The notes under the pieces were generated by a model. It had not been told where the DNA came from, made no database searches, and saw only the letters and a list, made by a program, of their open reading frames with translations. Made by a program: the position numbers and the translations under genes. A stretch of 64,000 bases of DNA from Martinezella rhizogenes (GTDB lineage: Bacteria > Pseudomonadota > Alphaproteobacteria > Rhizobiales > Rhizobiaceae). The stretch's first letter is position 1, and the number at the start of each line of letters is the position of its first letter. This document shows positions 24,756-32,400 of the stretch, piece after piece. Location of the stretch: NCBI RefSeq assembly GCF_000799715.1, contig NZ_JUHG01000013.1, forward strand, positions 558,001 through 622,000. The letters are read 5' to 3'.

Positions 24756-25763
24756 ATGACAGAACAAGACAGGTCCGGCCTTGGCCGCCGCGAGATCCTG
24801 AAGCTCGCAGCCGTCACGGGCGCGACATTTGCCGGCGCGGGTCTTTTTGCCAGCCAGACGGCCGCAGCCGACGAAGGCCTGTCGCTGAAGGGCAAGCGTA
24901 TCGCCATCAGCGCGACCGGCACTGATCACTATTTCGACCTACAGGCCTATAATGCCCAGATCGCCGAGGTCAAACGTCTCGGCGGCGAACCGATCGCTGT
25001 TGACGCCGGTCGTAACGACGGCAAACTGGTCTCGCAATTGCAGACGCTCATCGCCCAGAAACCCGATGCCATCGTGCAGATTCTCGGCACGCTCAGCGTT
25101 ATCGACCCCTGGCTGAAGAAGGCCCGCGATGCCGGCATTCCGGTGCTGACCGTGGATGTCGGCTCGACCAACTCGATCAACAACACGACTTCCGATAACT
25201 GGGGCATCGGCAAGGATCTGGCCCTGCAGCTCGTGTCCGATATCGGCGGCGAAGGCAATATCCTCGTCTTCAACGGCTTTTACGGCGTCACGCCTTGCGC
25301 CATCCGCTATGACCAGCTCGTCAACGTCATCAAGTATTTCCCGAAGGTGAAGATCATCCAGCCGGAACTGCGCGACGTGATCCCGAACACAGTTCAGGAT
25401 GCCTTCACGCAGGTCACGGCACTCCTGAACAAATATCCGGAGAAGGGCTCGATCAAGGCGATCTGGTCCGCTTGGGACATCCCGCAGCTTGGCGCAACGC
25501 AGGCGATCGCCGCAGCCGGTCGCACCGAAATCCGCACCTATGGTGTCGATGGAAGCCCGGAGGTCCTGCAGCTGGTCGCCGATGCGAATTCGCCGGCGGG
25601 CGCTGACGCGGCGCAACAGCCGGCCGAGATCGGCCGTACCGCGATCCGCAATGTCGCCAAGCTTCTGGCCGGACAGACCTTGCCGCGCGAGACCTATGTG
25701 CCAGCACTTCTGGCCAACAAGGCCAATGTCAGCGAAGTCGTCAAGAAGCTCGGTATCGGTTGA
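24756..25763 (+). CDS. Sugar ABC transporter substrate-binding protein with Tat signal
   Basis: 335 residues. The N-terminus has a twin-arginine signal (GLGRREILKLA, R11-R12) followed by a hydrophobic stretch and an ASQTAAA-type cleavage site, so it is likely exported folded. The mature part is a type I periplasmic binding protein (AISATGTDHYFDLQAYNAQIAEVKRLG-like start, IPVLTVDVGS, AIWSAWDIPQLGATQAI). GGAGAGGA precedes the ATG. It heads a four-gene importer: ATPase and two permeases follow. No catabolic enzyme is in the operon, so the ligand is unknown. Confidence 0.9.
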   Translation: MTEQDRSGLGRREILKLAAVTGATFAGAGLFASQTAAADEGLSLKGKRIAISATGTDHYFDLQAYNAQIAEVKRLGGEPIAVDAGRNDGKLVSQLQTLIAQKPDAIVQILGTLSVIDPWLKKARDAGIPVLTVDVGSTNSINNTTSDNWGIGKDLALQLVSDIGGEGNILVFNGFYGVTPCAIRYDQLVNVIKYFPKVKIIQPELRDVIPNTVQDAFTQVTALLNKYPEKGSIKAIWSAWDIPQLGATQAIAAAGRTEIRTYGVDGSPEVLQLVADANSPAGADAAQQPAEIGRTAIRNVAKLLAGQTLPRETYVPALLANKANVSEVVKKLGIG

Positions 25764-25772
25764 CTTTTCCCT

Positions 25773-25801
25773 TGGTGATGCGGCCGGCGGCCGTATCACC
25801 A
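25773..25801 (+). terminator. Hairpin between binding-protein and ATPase genes
   Basis: A 13-bp stem with one G-U pair (TGGTGATGCGGCC against GGCCGTATCACCA) and a 3-base loop starts ten bases after the binding-protein stop. There is no T-run after it; partial termination or mRNA stabilisation is likely. Confidence 0.6.
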
Positions 25802-25822
25802 TGATTCCATCGGAGCCTCCCA

Positions 25823-27373
25823 ATGACGGCATCTTCGCCTTCGGCGCTCGTACAGTCGGATGATCATGTCATTCGCTTCGACAGGGTCGTCAAACATTTC
25901 GGCGGCGCCCAGGCGCTTGCCGGTGCCTCGCTTGCCGTGCGCCGCGGCACCGTCCATGGTCTCGTCGGCCAGAACGGCGCCGGAAAATCGACGCTGATCA
26001 AGCTGCTCGCCGGCCTGCACAAACCAGACGAGGGCCGGATAGAGATTGAAGGACAATCCTTCGATCACCTGACCCCACACCTCGCCGAAGCACTCGGCAT
26101 TCATTTTATCCATCAGGACCGGTTGCTGGTGCCGACCTTCACCGTCGGGGAAGCGCTCTTCCTCGGCCGTGAACCGCGCATCGGCCGCACGCCCTTTCTC
26201 GACCGCCGTCGCATGCAGCGGCGTGCGGGCGACTTGCTCGCCAATTATTTCGGCATCAGCCTGCCGAACAAGGCCCTGATCAGCGAGCTTTCCACAGCCG
26301 AAAAGCAGATCGTGCAGATCACTCGCGCTCTTCTGAACCAGCCGAAGGTTCTGGTCTTCGACGAGCCGACAGCGGCGCTGATCCGGCGCGAGGCCGATAT
26401 CCTCTTCCGGCTGATCCGGCGCCTGCGCGACGAAGGCGTGACCATCATCTACATCTCGCATTATCTCAACGAGATTGAAGAACTGTGCGACCATGTGACC
26501 GTCATGCGCAACGGTCTCGATGTTGCCTCGCTGCCGATTGCGGAGACCTCGGCCGGCGCCATCGCGCGATTGATGGTCGAGCGCGATATCGCCGACATGT
26601 TCCCGAAGCGCCAGATCGAGCTCGGCGAGGAGATCCTCAAGGTCGAGGGGCTGACGGCGACGAACCGCTTCTCCGATATCAATTTCACCCTTCGTCGCGG
26701 CGAGATACTCGGCATCACCGGCTTGCTCGGCTCCGGCGCCAAGGATCTCGTCCGCACGCTTTTCGGCCTGGAGAAACCCTCCTCCGGCCAGATCGAGGTT
26801 GCCGGCAAACCGGCACGCAGCGTCAGCCCGACGGAGGCGGTCGATCGGCAGATCGCCCTGGTGCCCGAAGACCGGCGCGGCCACGGTGTCGCGCTCGATC
26901 TGAGCCTCGCCGAAAACATCACGCTATCAAGCCTTGCCCGCTACACGCGCTTCGGCTTCCTCGATCGCAAGCGCGAACGCCGCGACACCGACGATCTCAT
27001 CAAGCGCCTTCAGATCAAGGCGGCCGGACGCGAAGCGCTGGTGCGTACGCTCTCCGGCGGCAACCAGCAGAAGGTAGCGATCGCCAAATGGCTGAGCCGA
27101 CATTCGGAAATCTATCTGCTTGACGAGCCGACAGTCGGTGTCGATATCGGCTCCAAGGTGGAAATCTACACACTGATCGGCGAACTCGCCGCTCGAGGCG
27201 CGGGCATCATCGTGCTCTCCTCGGACCTGCCCGAATTGATCGGCATCACCGATCGCATTCTCGTGCTCTTCCGCGGCCGCGTGACCCGCGAATTCGTCTC
27301 GTCGGAAACCATAACGGATGAGGTATTGGCGGAATCGTCCGGCGCCTCGGGAGGCTTGCGCCATGTCGGCTGA
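25823..27373 (+). CDS. Sugar ABC transporter ATP-binding protein (RbsA-type, two ATPase halves)
   Basis: 516 residues with two fused ATPase domains. The first has Walker A GQNGAGKST at about residue 53, a divergent LSTAEKQIVQI signature and LVFDEPTAAL. The second has a degenerate Walker A (GLLGSGAKD), a canonical LSGGNQQK signature and LLDEPTVGVD. This asymmetry is normal for the CUT2 class. It energises import by the two permeases that follow. The gene overlaps the first permease gene by 11 bases, implying coupled translation. Confidence 0.93.
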   Translation: MTASSPSALVQSDDHVIRFDRVVKHFGGAQALAGASLAVRRGTVHGLVGQNGAGKSTLIKLLAGLHKPDEGRIEIEGQSFDHLTPHLAEALGIHFIHQDRLLVPTFTVGEALFLGREPRIGRTPFLDRRRMQRRAGDLLANYFGISLPNKALISELSTAEKQIVQITRALLNQPKVLVFDEPTAALIRREADILFRLIRRLRDEGVTIIYISHYLNEIEELCDHVTVMRNGLDVASLPIAETSAGAIARLMVERDIADMFPKRQIELGEEILKVEGLTATNRFSDINFTLRRGEILGITGLLGSGAKDLVRTLFGLEKPSSGQIEVAGKPARSVSPTEAVDRQIALVPEDRRGHGVALDLSLAENITLSSLARYTRFGFLDRKRERRDTDDLIKRLQIKAAGREALVRTLSGGNQQKVAIAKWLSRHSEIYLLDEPTVGVDIGSKVEIYTLIGELAARGAGIIVLSSDLPELIGITDRILVLFRGRVTREFVSSETITDEVLAESSGASGGLRHVG

Positions 27374-28385
27374 CATTCAATATGCTCCGGTCACAGGCTT
27401 TGAGGCCGAGAAAACGGCGGGGCGGACAGGTGGCAATATCGCGGCGACGGCCCTGCGCTTCGGCTCGCTGATCACCTTTGCCCTGATCCTCATCGTCTTC
27501 TCGCTGACGGCGCCCTATTTCCTCAGCATCGGCAATATCGGCAATGTGCTTGGCCAGTCCGCCATTTCGGGCGTGCTGGCGATCGGACTGACCATCGTGC
27601 TGATCGCCGGCGGCGCCAATGTTGTCACCGGCGGCATCGATCTGTCACTCGCCGCCAATATGGGCCTCAGCGCCGCCATCTATGCGACGCTGACGCAGCT
27701 CGGCTATGGCGATGCCGTGGCGATTGCCGGCACATTGCTGACCGGCCTTGCGATCGGCGCGGTCAATGCCGCAGCCGTCGTGCTCGCCGGCATCGTACCG
27801 CTGCTGGCCACGCTTGCCGTGATGAATATCGTCGCCGGTCTAGAACTGGTGCTGACGCAGAACACGGTGCTACCGGCGTCTACCAATCTGCTGACGCTAC
27901 TGTCGGCCTCCGACAGTTTTGGTATTCCGGTCCTTGCCTATGTGCTCCTCGGCTTTACGGCGATCGTGACAGCGATCGTGCAATATACGCCGCTCGGTCT
28001 CAGGCTTTACGCCGTGGGTGAGTTTCCGGATGCGGCGCGCGCCGCCGGCCTGCCGCTCAAGCGCCTGCTTGCCGGCGCCTTCCTCGCCAGCGGCCTGTGT
28101 GGCGGTATCGCCGGTATCCTCTCGGTCTCTTATCTCAGCGGCAGCACGACCGGTTCCGGCGAAATGCTGCTACCGGTCGTTGCCGCCGCCCTGCTCGGCT
28201 CGGTCTTTTCGCGACGGCTGGTTCCGACGATTGCCGGCGCGCTGCTCTCCACCCTGCTCGTCGGCTTCCTTGTCAATGGCTTCCAGCTGCTCAATCTGCC
28301 AAGCACGCTGGTCAACGGCATTCAGGGCCTTCTCATCCTGATCGTCGTTTCGGCAACGACCTTGTTGCGCAAGCGGGAGATCTGA
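27363..28385 (+). CDS. Sugar ABC transporter permease 1 (CUT2)
   Basis: 340 residues from an ATG at 27363 that lies inside the end of the ATPase gene. Eight or more hydrophobic segments and the VVTGGIDLSLAANMGL motif of ribose-type permeases are present, with TPLGLRLYAVGEFPDAARAAGLP as the cytoplasmic coupling loop. It probably pairs with the second permease to form a heterodimeric channel, since two different permeases are encoded. The next gene starts three bases after its stop. Confidence 0.92.
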   Translation: MSADIQYAPVTGFEAEKTAGRTGGNIAATALRFGSLITFALILIVFSLTAPYFLSIGNIGNVLGQSAISGVLAIGLTIVLIAGGANVVTGGIDLSLAANMGLSAAIYATLTQLGYGDAVAIAGTLLTGLAIGAVNAAAVVLAGIVPLLATLAVMNIVAGLELVLTQNTVLPASTNLLTLLSASDSFGIPVLAYVLLGFTAIVTAIVQYTPLGLRLYAVGEFPDAARAAGLPLKRLLAGAFLASGLCGGIAGILSVSYLSGSTTGSGEMLLPVVAAALLGSVFSRRLVPTIAGALLSTLLVGFLVNGFQLLNLPSTLVNGIQGLLILIVVSATTLLRKREI

Positions 28386-28387
28386 CC

Positions 28388-29386
28388 ATGTCGCTTTCGA
28401 ACCCCGCCGTCCCATCGCAGGCCTGGCCACGTCGCGCGGTCGCTGTCCTGGCGCGGTATGGCCTGATCCTGGCACTCCTGGTCGTCTTCGCAATCTTCTC
28501 GGCCGCTGCGCCCACCTTCCTGACGCCGGGCAATCTGCAAAGCATTCTCGTCAACAATTTCACGCTGCTTGCCATCGTCTCGATCGCCATGACTTTTGCA
28601 GTCTCCTCCGGCGGGATCGACCTTTCCGTCGGAACGGCGGTTGATTTCGCAAGTTTCGCCTTCGTCTCGCTGGTTCTTGCCGGCCAGCCGGTGGCGCTTG
28701 CTGTGTTGGCGGGCCTTGCAGCCGGTGCCGCAGTCGGCGCCTTCAACGCCATCCTGATCTCGGGGATCGGCGTGTCGCCGTTCCTCGCAACCCTCGGCAC
28801 GCTTTTCATCGGCCGTAGCCTCCAGCAATTGCTGACGAATGGCGGCAATCCGGTCTACCTGCCGCCAACCGGCGTGCCGGAAGCCTTCCGGTTTCTCGGT
28901 CATGGCGCGATTGTCGGTATTCCCGTGCCACTGATCATCGCGATCGTCATCATTGCCGCCGCCGCCACGCTCTTTGCACGTACCCGCTTCGGCCGCGTGG
29001 TGCTGTCGATCGGTATCCAGCCAAGCGTCGTGCGCTATTCCGGCATCAGGCTTCGCAGCCACGTTGCCGTGACCTTCATCCTCGTGGGGTTGATCGCCGC
29101 TATCGCCGGCCTGATCCTGACCGCAACGGTCACGGTCTATATCCCCTTCTCCGGCAACGCCTTTCTCCTCAACGCGATCGGCGCGACCTTCATCGGCACG
29201 ACGCTTTCGCCGCTTGGCCGGCCGAATGTGGCGGGGACCGTGCTCGGCGTGCTTCTGCTCAGCATCGTCGCCAACGGGCTGCTTTTGACGGGGCTGAATT
29301 TCTACTGGCAGCAGGTCGGCACCGGCGTGCTGATCTTTGCCGTACTCGCCTTCAGCTTCATCAACAAGAAGGCTGGAAACGGATAA
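28388..29386 (+). CDS. Sugar ABC transporter permease 2 (CUT2)
   Basis: 332 residues, about eight to ten membrane segments, with the AVSSGGIDLSVGTAVDFA motif and the TRFGRVVLSIGIQPSVVRYSGI coupling loop. It shares the family pattern of the preceding permease but is clearly diverged from it, so the two are likely non-identical halves of one channel. The stop codon lies within the start of the 22-bp repeat at 29386, where the next transcription unit seems to begin. Confidence 0.92.
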   Translation: MSLSNPAVPSQAWPRRAVAVLARYGLILALLVVFAIFSAAAPTFLTPGNLQSILVNNFTLLAIVSIAMTFAVSSGGIDLSVGTAVDFASFAFVSLVLAGQPVALAVLAGLAAGAAVGAFNAILISGIGVSPFLATLGTLFIGRSLQQLLTNGGNPVYLPPTGVPEAFRFLGHGAIVGIPVPLIIAIVIIAAAATLFARTRFGRVVLSIGIQPSVVRYSGIRLRSHVAVTFILVGLIAAIAGLILTATVTVYIPFSGNAFLLNAIGATFIGTTLSPLGRPNVAGTVLGVLLLSIVANGLLLTGLNFYWQQVGTGVLIFAVLAFSFINKKAGNG

Positions 29387-29407
29387 TCGCTAAATAATCC
29401 GACAGCG
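29386..29407 (+). promoter_or_regulatory. 22-bp repeated element, copy 1 (before DUF1127 gene)
   Basis: ATCGCTAAA, one variable base (T here), then AATCCGACAGCG. The second copy at 30580-30601 differs only at the variable base. This copy ends 56 bp before the DUF1127 start. Both copies sit directly at the stop codon of the preceding gene and upstream of a short gene, so a shared operator or promoter is likely. Confidence 0.6.
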
Positions 29408-29463
29408 CACTTTGCCGCGAATGGTCACACTGCCTCATCGAAACAACCTCGATGGAGACGACA

Positions 29464-29685
29464 ATGACCACGAATGCGATTCCAGCATCCTTCCGCCGCG
29501 CCGAACGAACGGCCTATCCAGCGCTGCGGCGGATGATTGCCATACCAATGTGGATTGCCGCGAAACTGAAGGCACGCGGAAACCGCAACGCCTTGCTTGA
29601 ACTGTCCGACGACCAGTTGAAGGACATAGGCCTGTCACGAGGCCAGGCCTATAGTCATGAGCATATCTACACACGCTACAGATAA
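29464..29685 (+). CDS. DUF1127 small protein
   Basis: 73 residues from the second ATG, seven bases behind GGAGA. The C-terminal NALLELSDDQLKDIGLSRGQAYSHEHIYTR is the DUF1127 (YjiS-like) motif. Arg-rich DUF1127 proteins in alphaproteobacteria have been linked to RNA-related and nutrient-stress functions, though roles vary. It is followed 57 bp later by the AraC-type regulator gene and preceded by the 22-bp element. Confidence 0.85.
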   Translation: MTTNAIPASFRRAERTAYPALRRMIAIPMWIAAKLKARGNRNALLELSDDQLKDIGLSRGQAYSHEHIYTRYR

Positions 29686-29742
29686 ATGTGCTAAGACGTG
29701 GCGAGCTGAGAGGCTCGCGCGCGGCTGATATCGGACTATGCC

Positions 29743-30579
29743 ATGTCAGGTTTTTCAATCGACCTTCTACTCCAGACGAAGACCGTCACGATAAGGGATG
29801 TCATCTGCGATGGCGCATGCCGGCACAAAAGCGCCGAGGAATGCGCGCGCTCGACCAGTCTCGTTTACCCTTATCGAGGCGTCTTCATGCGCCATGTCGG
29901 GCGCAAGGATGTCGTGGCCGAAGCAAACCAGGTTCTGTTTTTCAACCAGGAGCAGGAATACAAGATCAGCCACCCGATCGAGGGTGGCGATGCCTGTATT
30001 GATGTCGCCATTGACGAGGCATTGCTCGACGAACTGGCACCGAAAGATCAGGCACAAACCGCGGAGGCGCTGATCTTCCGCCGCCAGCGCCGACGGATCG
30101 ATCCGCGCGCGCAGGCACTTGTCGCCCTGTTGCGACACAGCCTCAAGCGCGGAGCTGCCGAAACACTCGAGGCGGAAACGCTCGCCCTGACCTTGGTGCG
30201 GCGCTCGCTCGGCGAGCGCACCTCACATGCCGCCGGCGCGACGACCGGACGGCAGAAGCTGGTCGATCGGGCAAAACTCGTATTGTCTTCCGATCTCGCT
30301 CGCCGATGGACACTGGCCGACATTGCCCATGACGTCGGCGTGTCCCCAGTTTACCTCACCCAAGTCTTCCAGCAGGTCGAAGGCATTCCGCTCTATCGCT
30401 ATCAGTTGCGCCTGAGGTTGGCGCGGGCGCTCGACCTGCTCGGCGAGTATGACGATCTGACCGCCCTTGGCCTGGACCTCGGCTTTTCCAGCCACAGCCA
30501 TTTCAGCGCCGCTTTCAAGCAGGCTTATGACCGTACCCCCGCCGAGTTCCAGCGGCTTGCCCATTTGCGGGCGCGATAG
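29743..30579 (+). CDS. AraC-family regulator with N-terminal cysteine cluster
   Basis: 278 residues. The C-terminal two helix-turn-helix motifs span about residues 180-272 (WTLADIAHDVGVSPVYLTQVFQ, LTALGLDLGFSSHSHFSAAFKQAYDRTPAEFQ). The N-terminal half is an effector domain with C22, C26 and C34 around H28 (CDGACRHKSAEEC), an arrangement that could bind a metal or sense redox state; that is inference. A 53-residue Cys-rich protein gene follows, and the 22-bp element lies both before the DUF1127 gene and right at this gene's stop, making these sites its likely targets. No strong ribosome site precedes the ATG. Confidence 0.88.
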   Translation: MSGFSIDLLLQTKTVTIRDVICDGACRHKSAEECARSTSLVYPYRGVFMRHVGRKDVVAEANQVLFFNQEQEYKISHPIEGGDACIDVAIDEALLDELAPKDQAQTAEALIFRRQRRRIDPRAQALVALLRHSLKRGAAETLEAETLALTLVRRSLGERTSHAAGATTGRQKLVDRAKLVLSSDLARRWTLADIAHDVGVSPVYLTQVFQQVEGIPLYRYQLRLRLARALDLLGEYDDLTALGLDLGFSSHSHFSAAFKQAYDRTPAEFQRLAHLRAR

Positions 30580-30601
30580 ATCGCTAAAGAATCCGACAGC
30601 G
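30580..30601 (+). promoter_or_regulatory. 22-bp repeated element, copy 2 (before Cys-rich gene)
   Basis: The same sequence as 29386-29407 with G at the variable position. It starts at the AraC gene's stop codon and ends 66 bp before the start of the 53-aa gene, a spacing like that of copy 1. Confidence 0.6.
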
Positions 30602-30667
30602 ACGACATCGGCAAACTGATTTCCTCACACCATCCCCAAACCGGGGACATCAAACGGAGGAACTGAC

Positions 30668-30829
30668 ATGTCTCAACGTACCTGCGCGGCCTGCGACTGC
30701 GAGATCGATGCCAGCGCGATCAAGGTCAAGCTCGGCGGCAAGACCGTCGAGGTTTGCTGCGAGGAATGCGCCCAGGCGCTCAATGAAGCGGAAACGGCCA
30801 TGACGGCTACCGCAAACGGCGAAAGCTGA
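30668..30829 (+). CDS. Small Cys-rich protein, probably metal-binding
   Basis: 53 residues behind a good GGAGGA ribosome site. Six cysteines in two groups (C6-x2-C9-x-C11 and C30-C31-x2-C34) flank an LGGKTVEV hairpin, which resembles YHS/TRASH-like metal-binding folds or a short zinc ribbon. It may chelate Zn or Cu or act as a metal chaperone. Family assignment is uncertain. Its place after a Cys-bearing AraC regulator and a shared 22-bp element suggests induction by metal or oxidative stress. Confidence 0.8.
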   Translation: MSQRTCAACDCEIDASAIKVKLGGKTVEVCCEECAQALNEAETAMTATANGES

Positions 30830-30993
30830 ACACGATCCGCCGCGGCATTCCCTCTGCTGCGGCGGATGCGCTTGCCTTGGGTTCAACCCATATAGGCGAA
30901 AGAGACAACAATCCTTGCTACCGCAAGATGGTGCGATATATTCGGCGCGTGTAAAATATCGTTTGCTATCGGCCTAATTGGGGGAGAGTACGA

Positions 30994-31401
30994 ATGAGAG
31001 TTACAACCTTTGCTGCCGCGCTGATTTTGGTAACCCCCAGTTTTGTTCTTGCCGAGCAAAATTGCGGCGACATCACGAACCAAACCGACATGAACATCTG
31101 TGCCGGCAAGGCCTATGCGAAATCGGACGCCGAATTGAATGTCCTCTACAAACAGATTGAGGCGCGGTTGAAAGACGACGCAGATACCAAGAAGCTGCTG
31201 GTATCCGCCCAGAAGGCATGGATCGGCTATCGCGACGCCGAATGCAACTTCTCAAGTTCCACGGTTACAGGCGGTACGGTCTATCCATTCATCTCCAGCA
31301 CCTGCCTCGATGGCATGACGAAAAGCCGCATCGAAGATCTCAAAGGGTATCTGAAGTGCCCCGAAGGCGACATGAGCTGCCCGGTGCCATCCGCCAACTG
31401 A
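30994..31401 (+). CDS. Periplasmic LprI-like protein (DUF1311 family)
   Basis: 135 residues with a signal peptide of about 20 residues (ending SFVLA). The mature part has CGDITNQTDMNICAGKAYAKSDAELNVLYKQI and LLVSAQKAWIGYRDAECNF, the core of the lysozyme-inhibitor LprI N-terminal family. Six cysteines in the mature part could form disulfides. Family members are secreted; inhibition of lysozyme is known only for a few, so the role here is open. GGGGGAGAG precedes the ATG. It stands alone. Confidence 0.85.
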   Translation: MRVTTFAAALILVTPSFVLAEQNCGDITNQTDMNICAGKAYAKSDAELNVLYKQIEARLKDDADTKKLLVSAQKAWIGYRDAECNFSSSTVTGGTVYPFISSTCLDGMTKSRIEDLKGYLKCPEGDMSCPVPSAN

Positions 31402-31480
31402 GATATCGGTCGACGCTATGAAAAAGGCCAAGCATTCGGGCGGCCGAGTTCCGAACCTCTATCTCGGCTCAAACCCGGTG

Positions 31481-32284
31481 CTATTTGCTCGCACAAATGG
31501 CGTAGCGATGCTGCGCGGCGCGTTCCAGTCCTTTCAGGAAGTCGAAATTCCTGCGCTGGGTCCGGTGGATGGCACTCATGTCGGTGTCGATGACCACGGA
31601 TGAAAAGCCAGCAGCCTTCAGGAGATCGGCCACTGCTTCGGCACGCGCCCCCTCGGAAAAATAGACGCGGGAAAGAATGCTGCGGTGGGTTTCGGCAAGT
31701 GCTGCGCCCGGCCCGTTCTGCGACCGGGTATTTCGACCACCGAAACGTGCGAGAAGCGCGGAAAGCTTGCCAGCGATCTTCGCAACGAGGGTCGGATTGA
31801 CGAAATCGCCGTCGATGACCAGCAGCTTCCCACCCGGCTTCAGCACGCGATGCCATTCCTTGAAGGCGGCCAGCGGATCGACCAGGGTCCAGACCAGATG
31901 GCGATTGATGACCACGTCGTAGATACCATCCGGCTCCATGGTGTTTTCGGCGTCTCCCATCAGGAAACGGATCGACCGGCCACGGGCCTTCGCCTTGGCG
32001 CGCGCCCGCTCCAACATCGGCTCCGCCCAGTCCATGCCCGTCACCCTGTAGCCGAGATCGTCTAGCAGGTGCGAGACAACGGCCGTGCCACAGGCAAGGT
32101 CGAGAGCCGCCCGGCCCGCGCACTCGCCGAGATGGCGCCGAAGCAGCGCGTGCCATGCCGCTCGCTCTTCCTCCGAAAAGATCTCATGCCCCGGCTGGCT
32201 ATCGAAGGTCTCGGCCCGAATCGACCAATAGGCCTTTATCTCGTCGCGTAATTCGTGATTGGAGCGCAGGTTAAGTGTCTGCAT
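31481..32284 (-). CDS. Class I SAM-dependent methyltransferase (Methyltransf_11)
   Basis: 267 residues. The SAM-binding motif is ALDLACGTAVVSHLLDDLGY (about residues 60-79), followed by VTGMDWAEPML, FLMGDAE, and a VLKPGGKLLVIDGD strand. The N-terminal KAYWSIRAETFDSQPGHE is typical of a group found beside iron-siderophore transport genes in rhizobia. Its gene is divergent from an iron-type binding-protein gene with a TGA-N9-TCA box between, so iron-responsive expression is likely; the methylated molecule is unknown. Confidence 0.85.
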   Translation of the reverse strand: MQTLNLRSNHELRDEIKAYWSIRAETFDSQPGHEIFSEEERAAWHALLRRHLGECAGRAALDLACGTAVVSHLLDDLGYRVTGMDWAEPMLERARAKAKARGRSIRFLMGDAENTMEPDGIYDVVINRHLVWTLVDPLAAFKEWHRVLKPGGKLLVIDGDFVNPTLVAKIAGKLSALLARFGGRNTRSQNGPGAALAETHRSILSRVYFSEGARAEAVADLLKAAGFSSVVIDTDMSAIHRTQRRNFDFLKGLERAAQHRYAICASK

Positions 32285-32340
32285 TTCCTATTTCTTTCCA
32301 AGAGGACAACCAAGCATAGAAGGCTTCTAAAAGATAATTC

Positions 32341-32368
32341 TTGACTGTAAAAGTCATAAAAACATAAA
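32341..32368 (+). promoter_or_regulatory. Iron-responsive (RirA-type) box and promoter
   Basis: TGACTGTAAAAGTCA at 32342-32356 is a TGA-N9-TCA palindrome, the consensus of the rhizobial IRO box bound by RirA. It overlaps a TTGACT -35 (32341-32346); CATAAA at 32363-32368 may be the -10 with 16-bp spacing. It lies between the divergent methyltransferase and binding-protein genes. Confidence 0.7.
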
Positions 32369-32400
32369 TCGCGTCCGAATTTATCGCTCAGGAGAGACAA

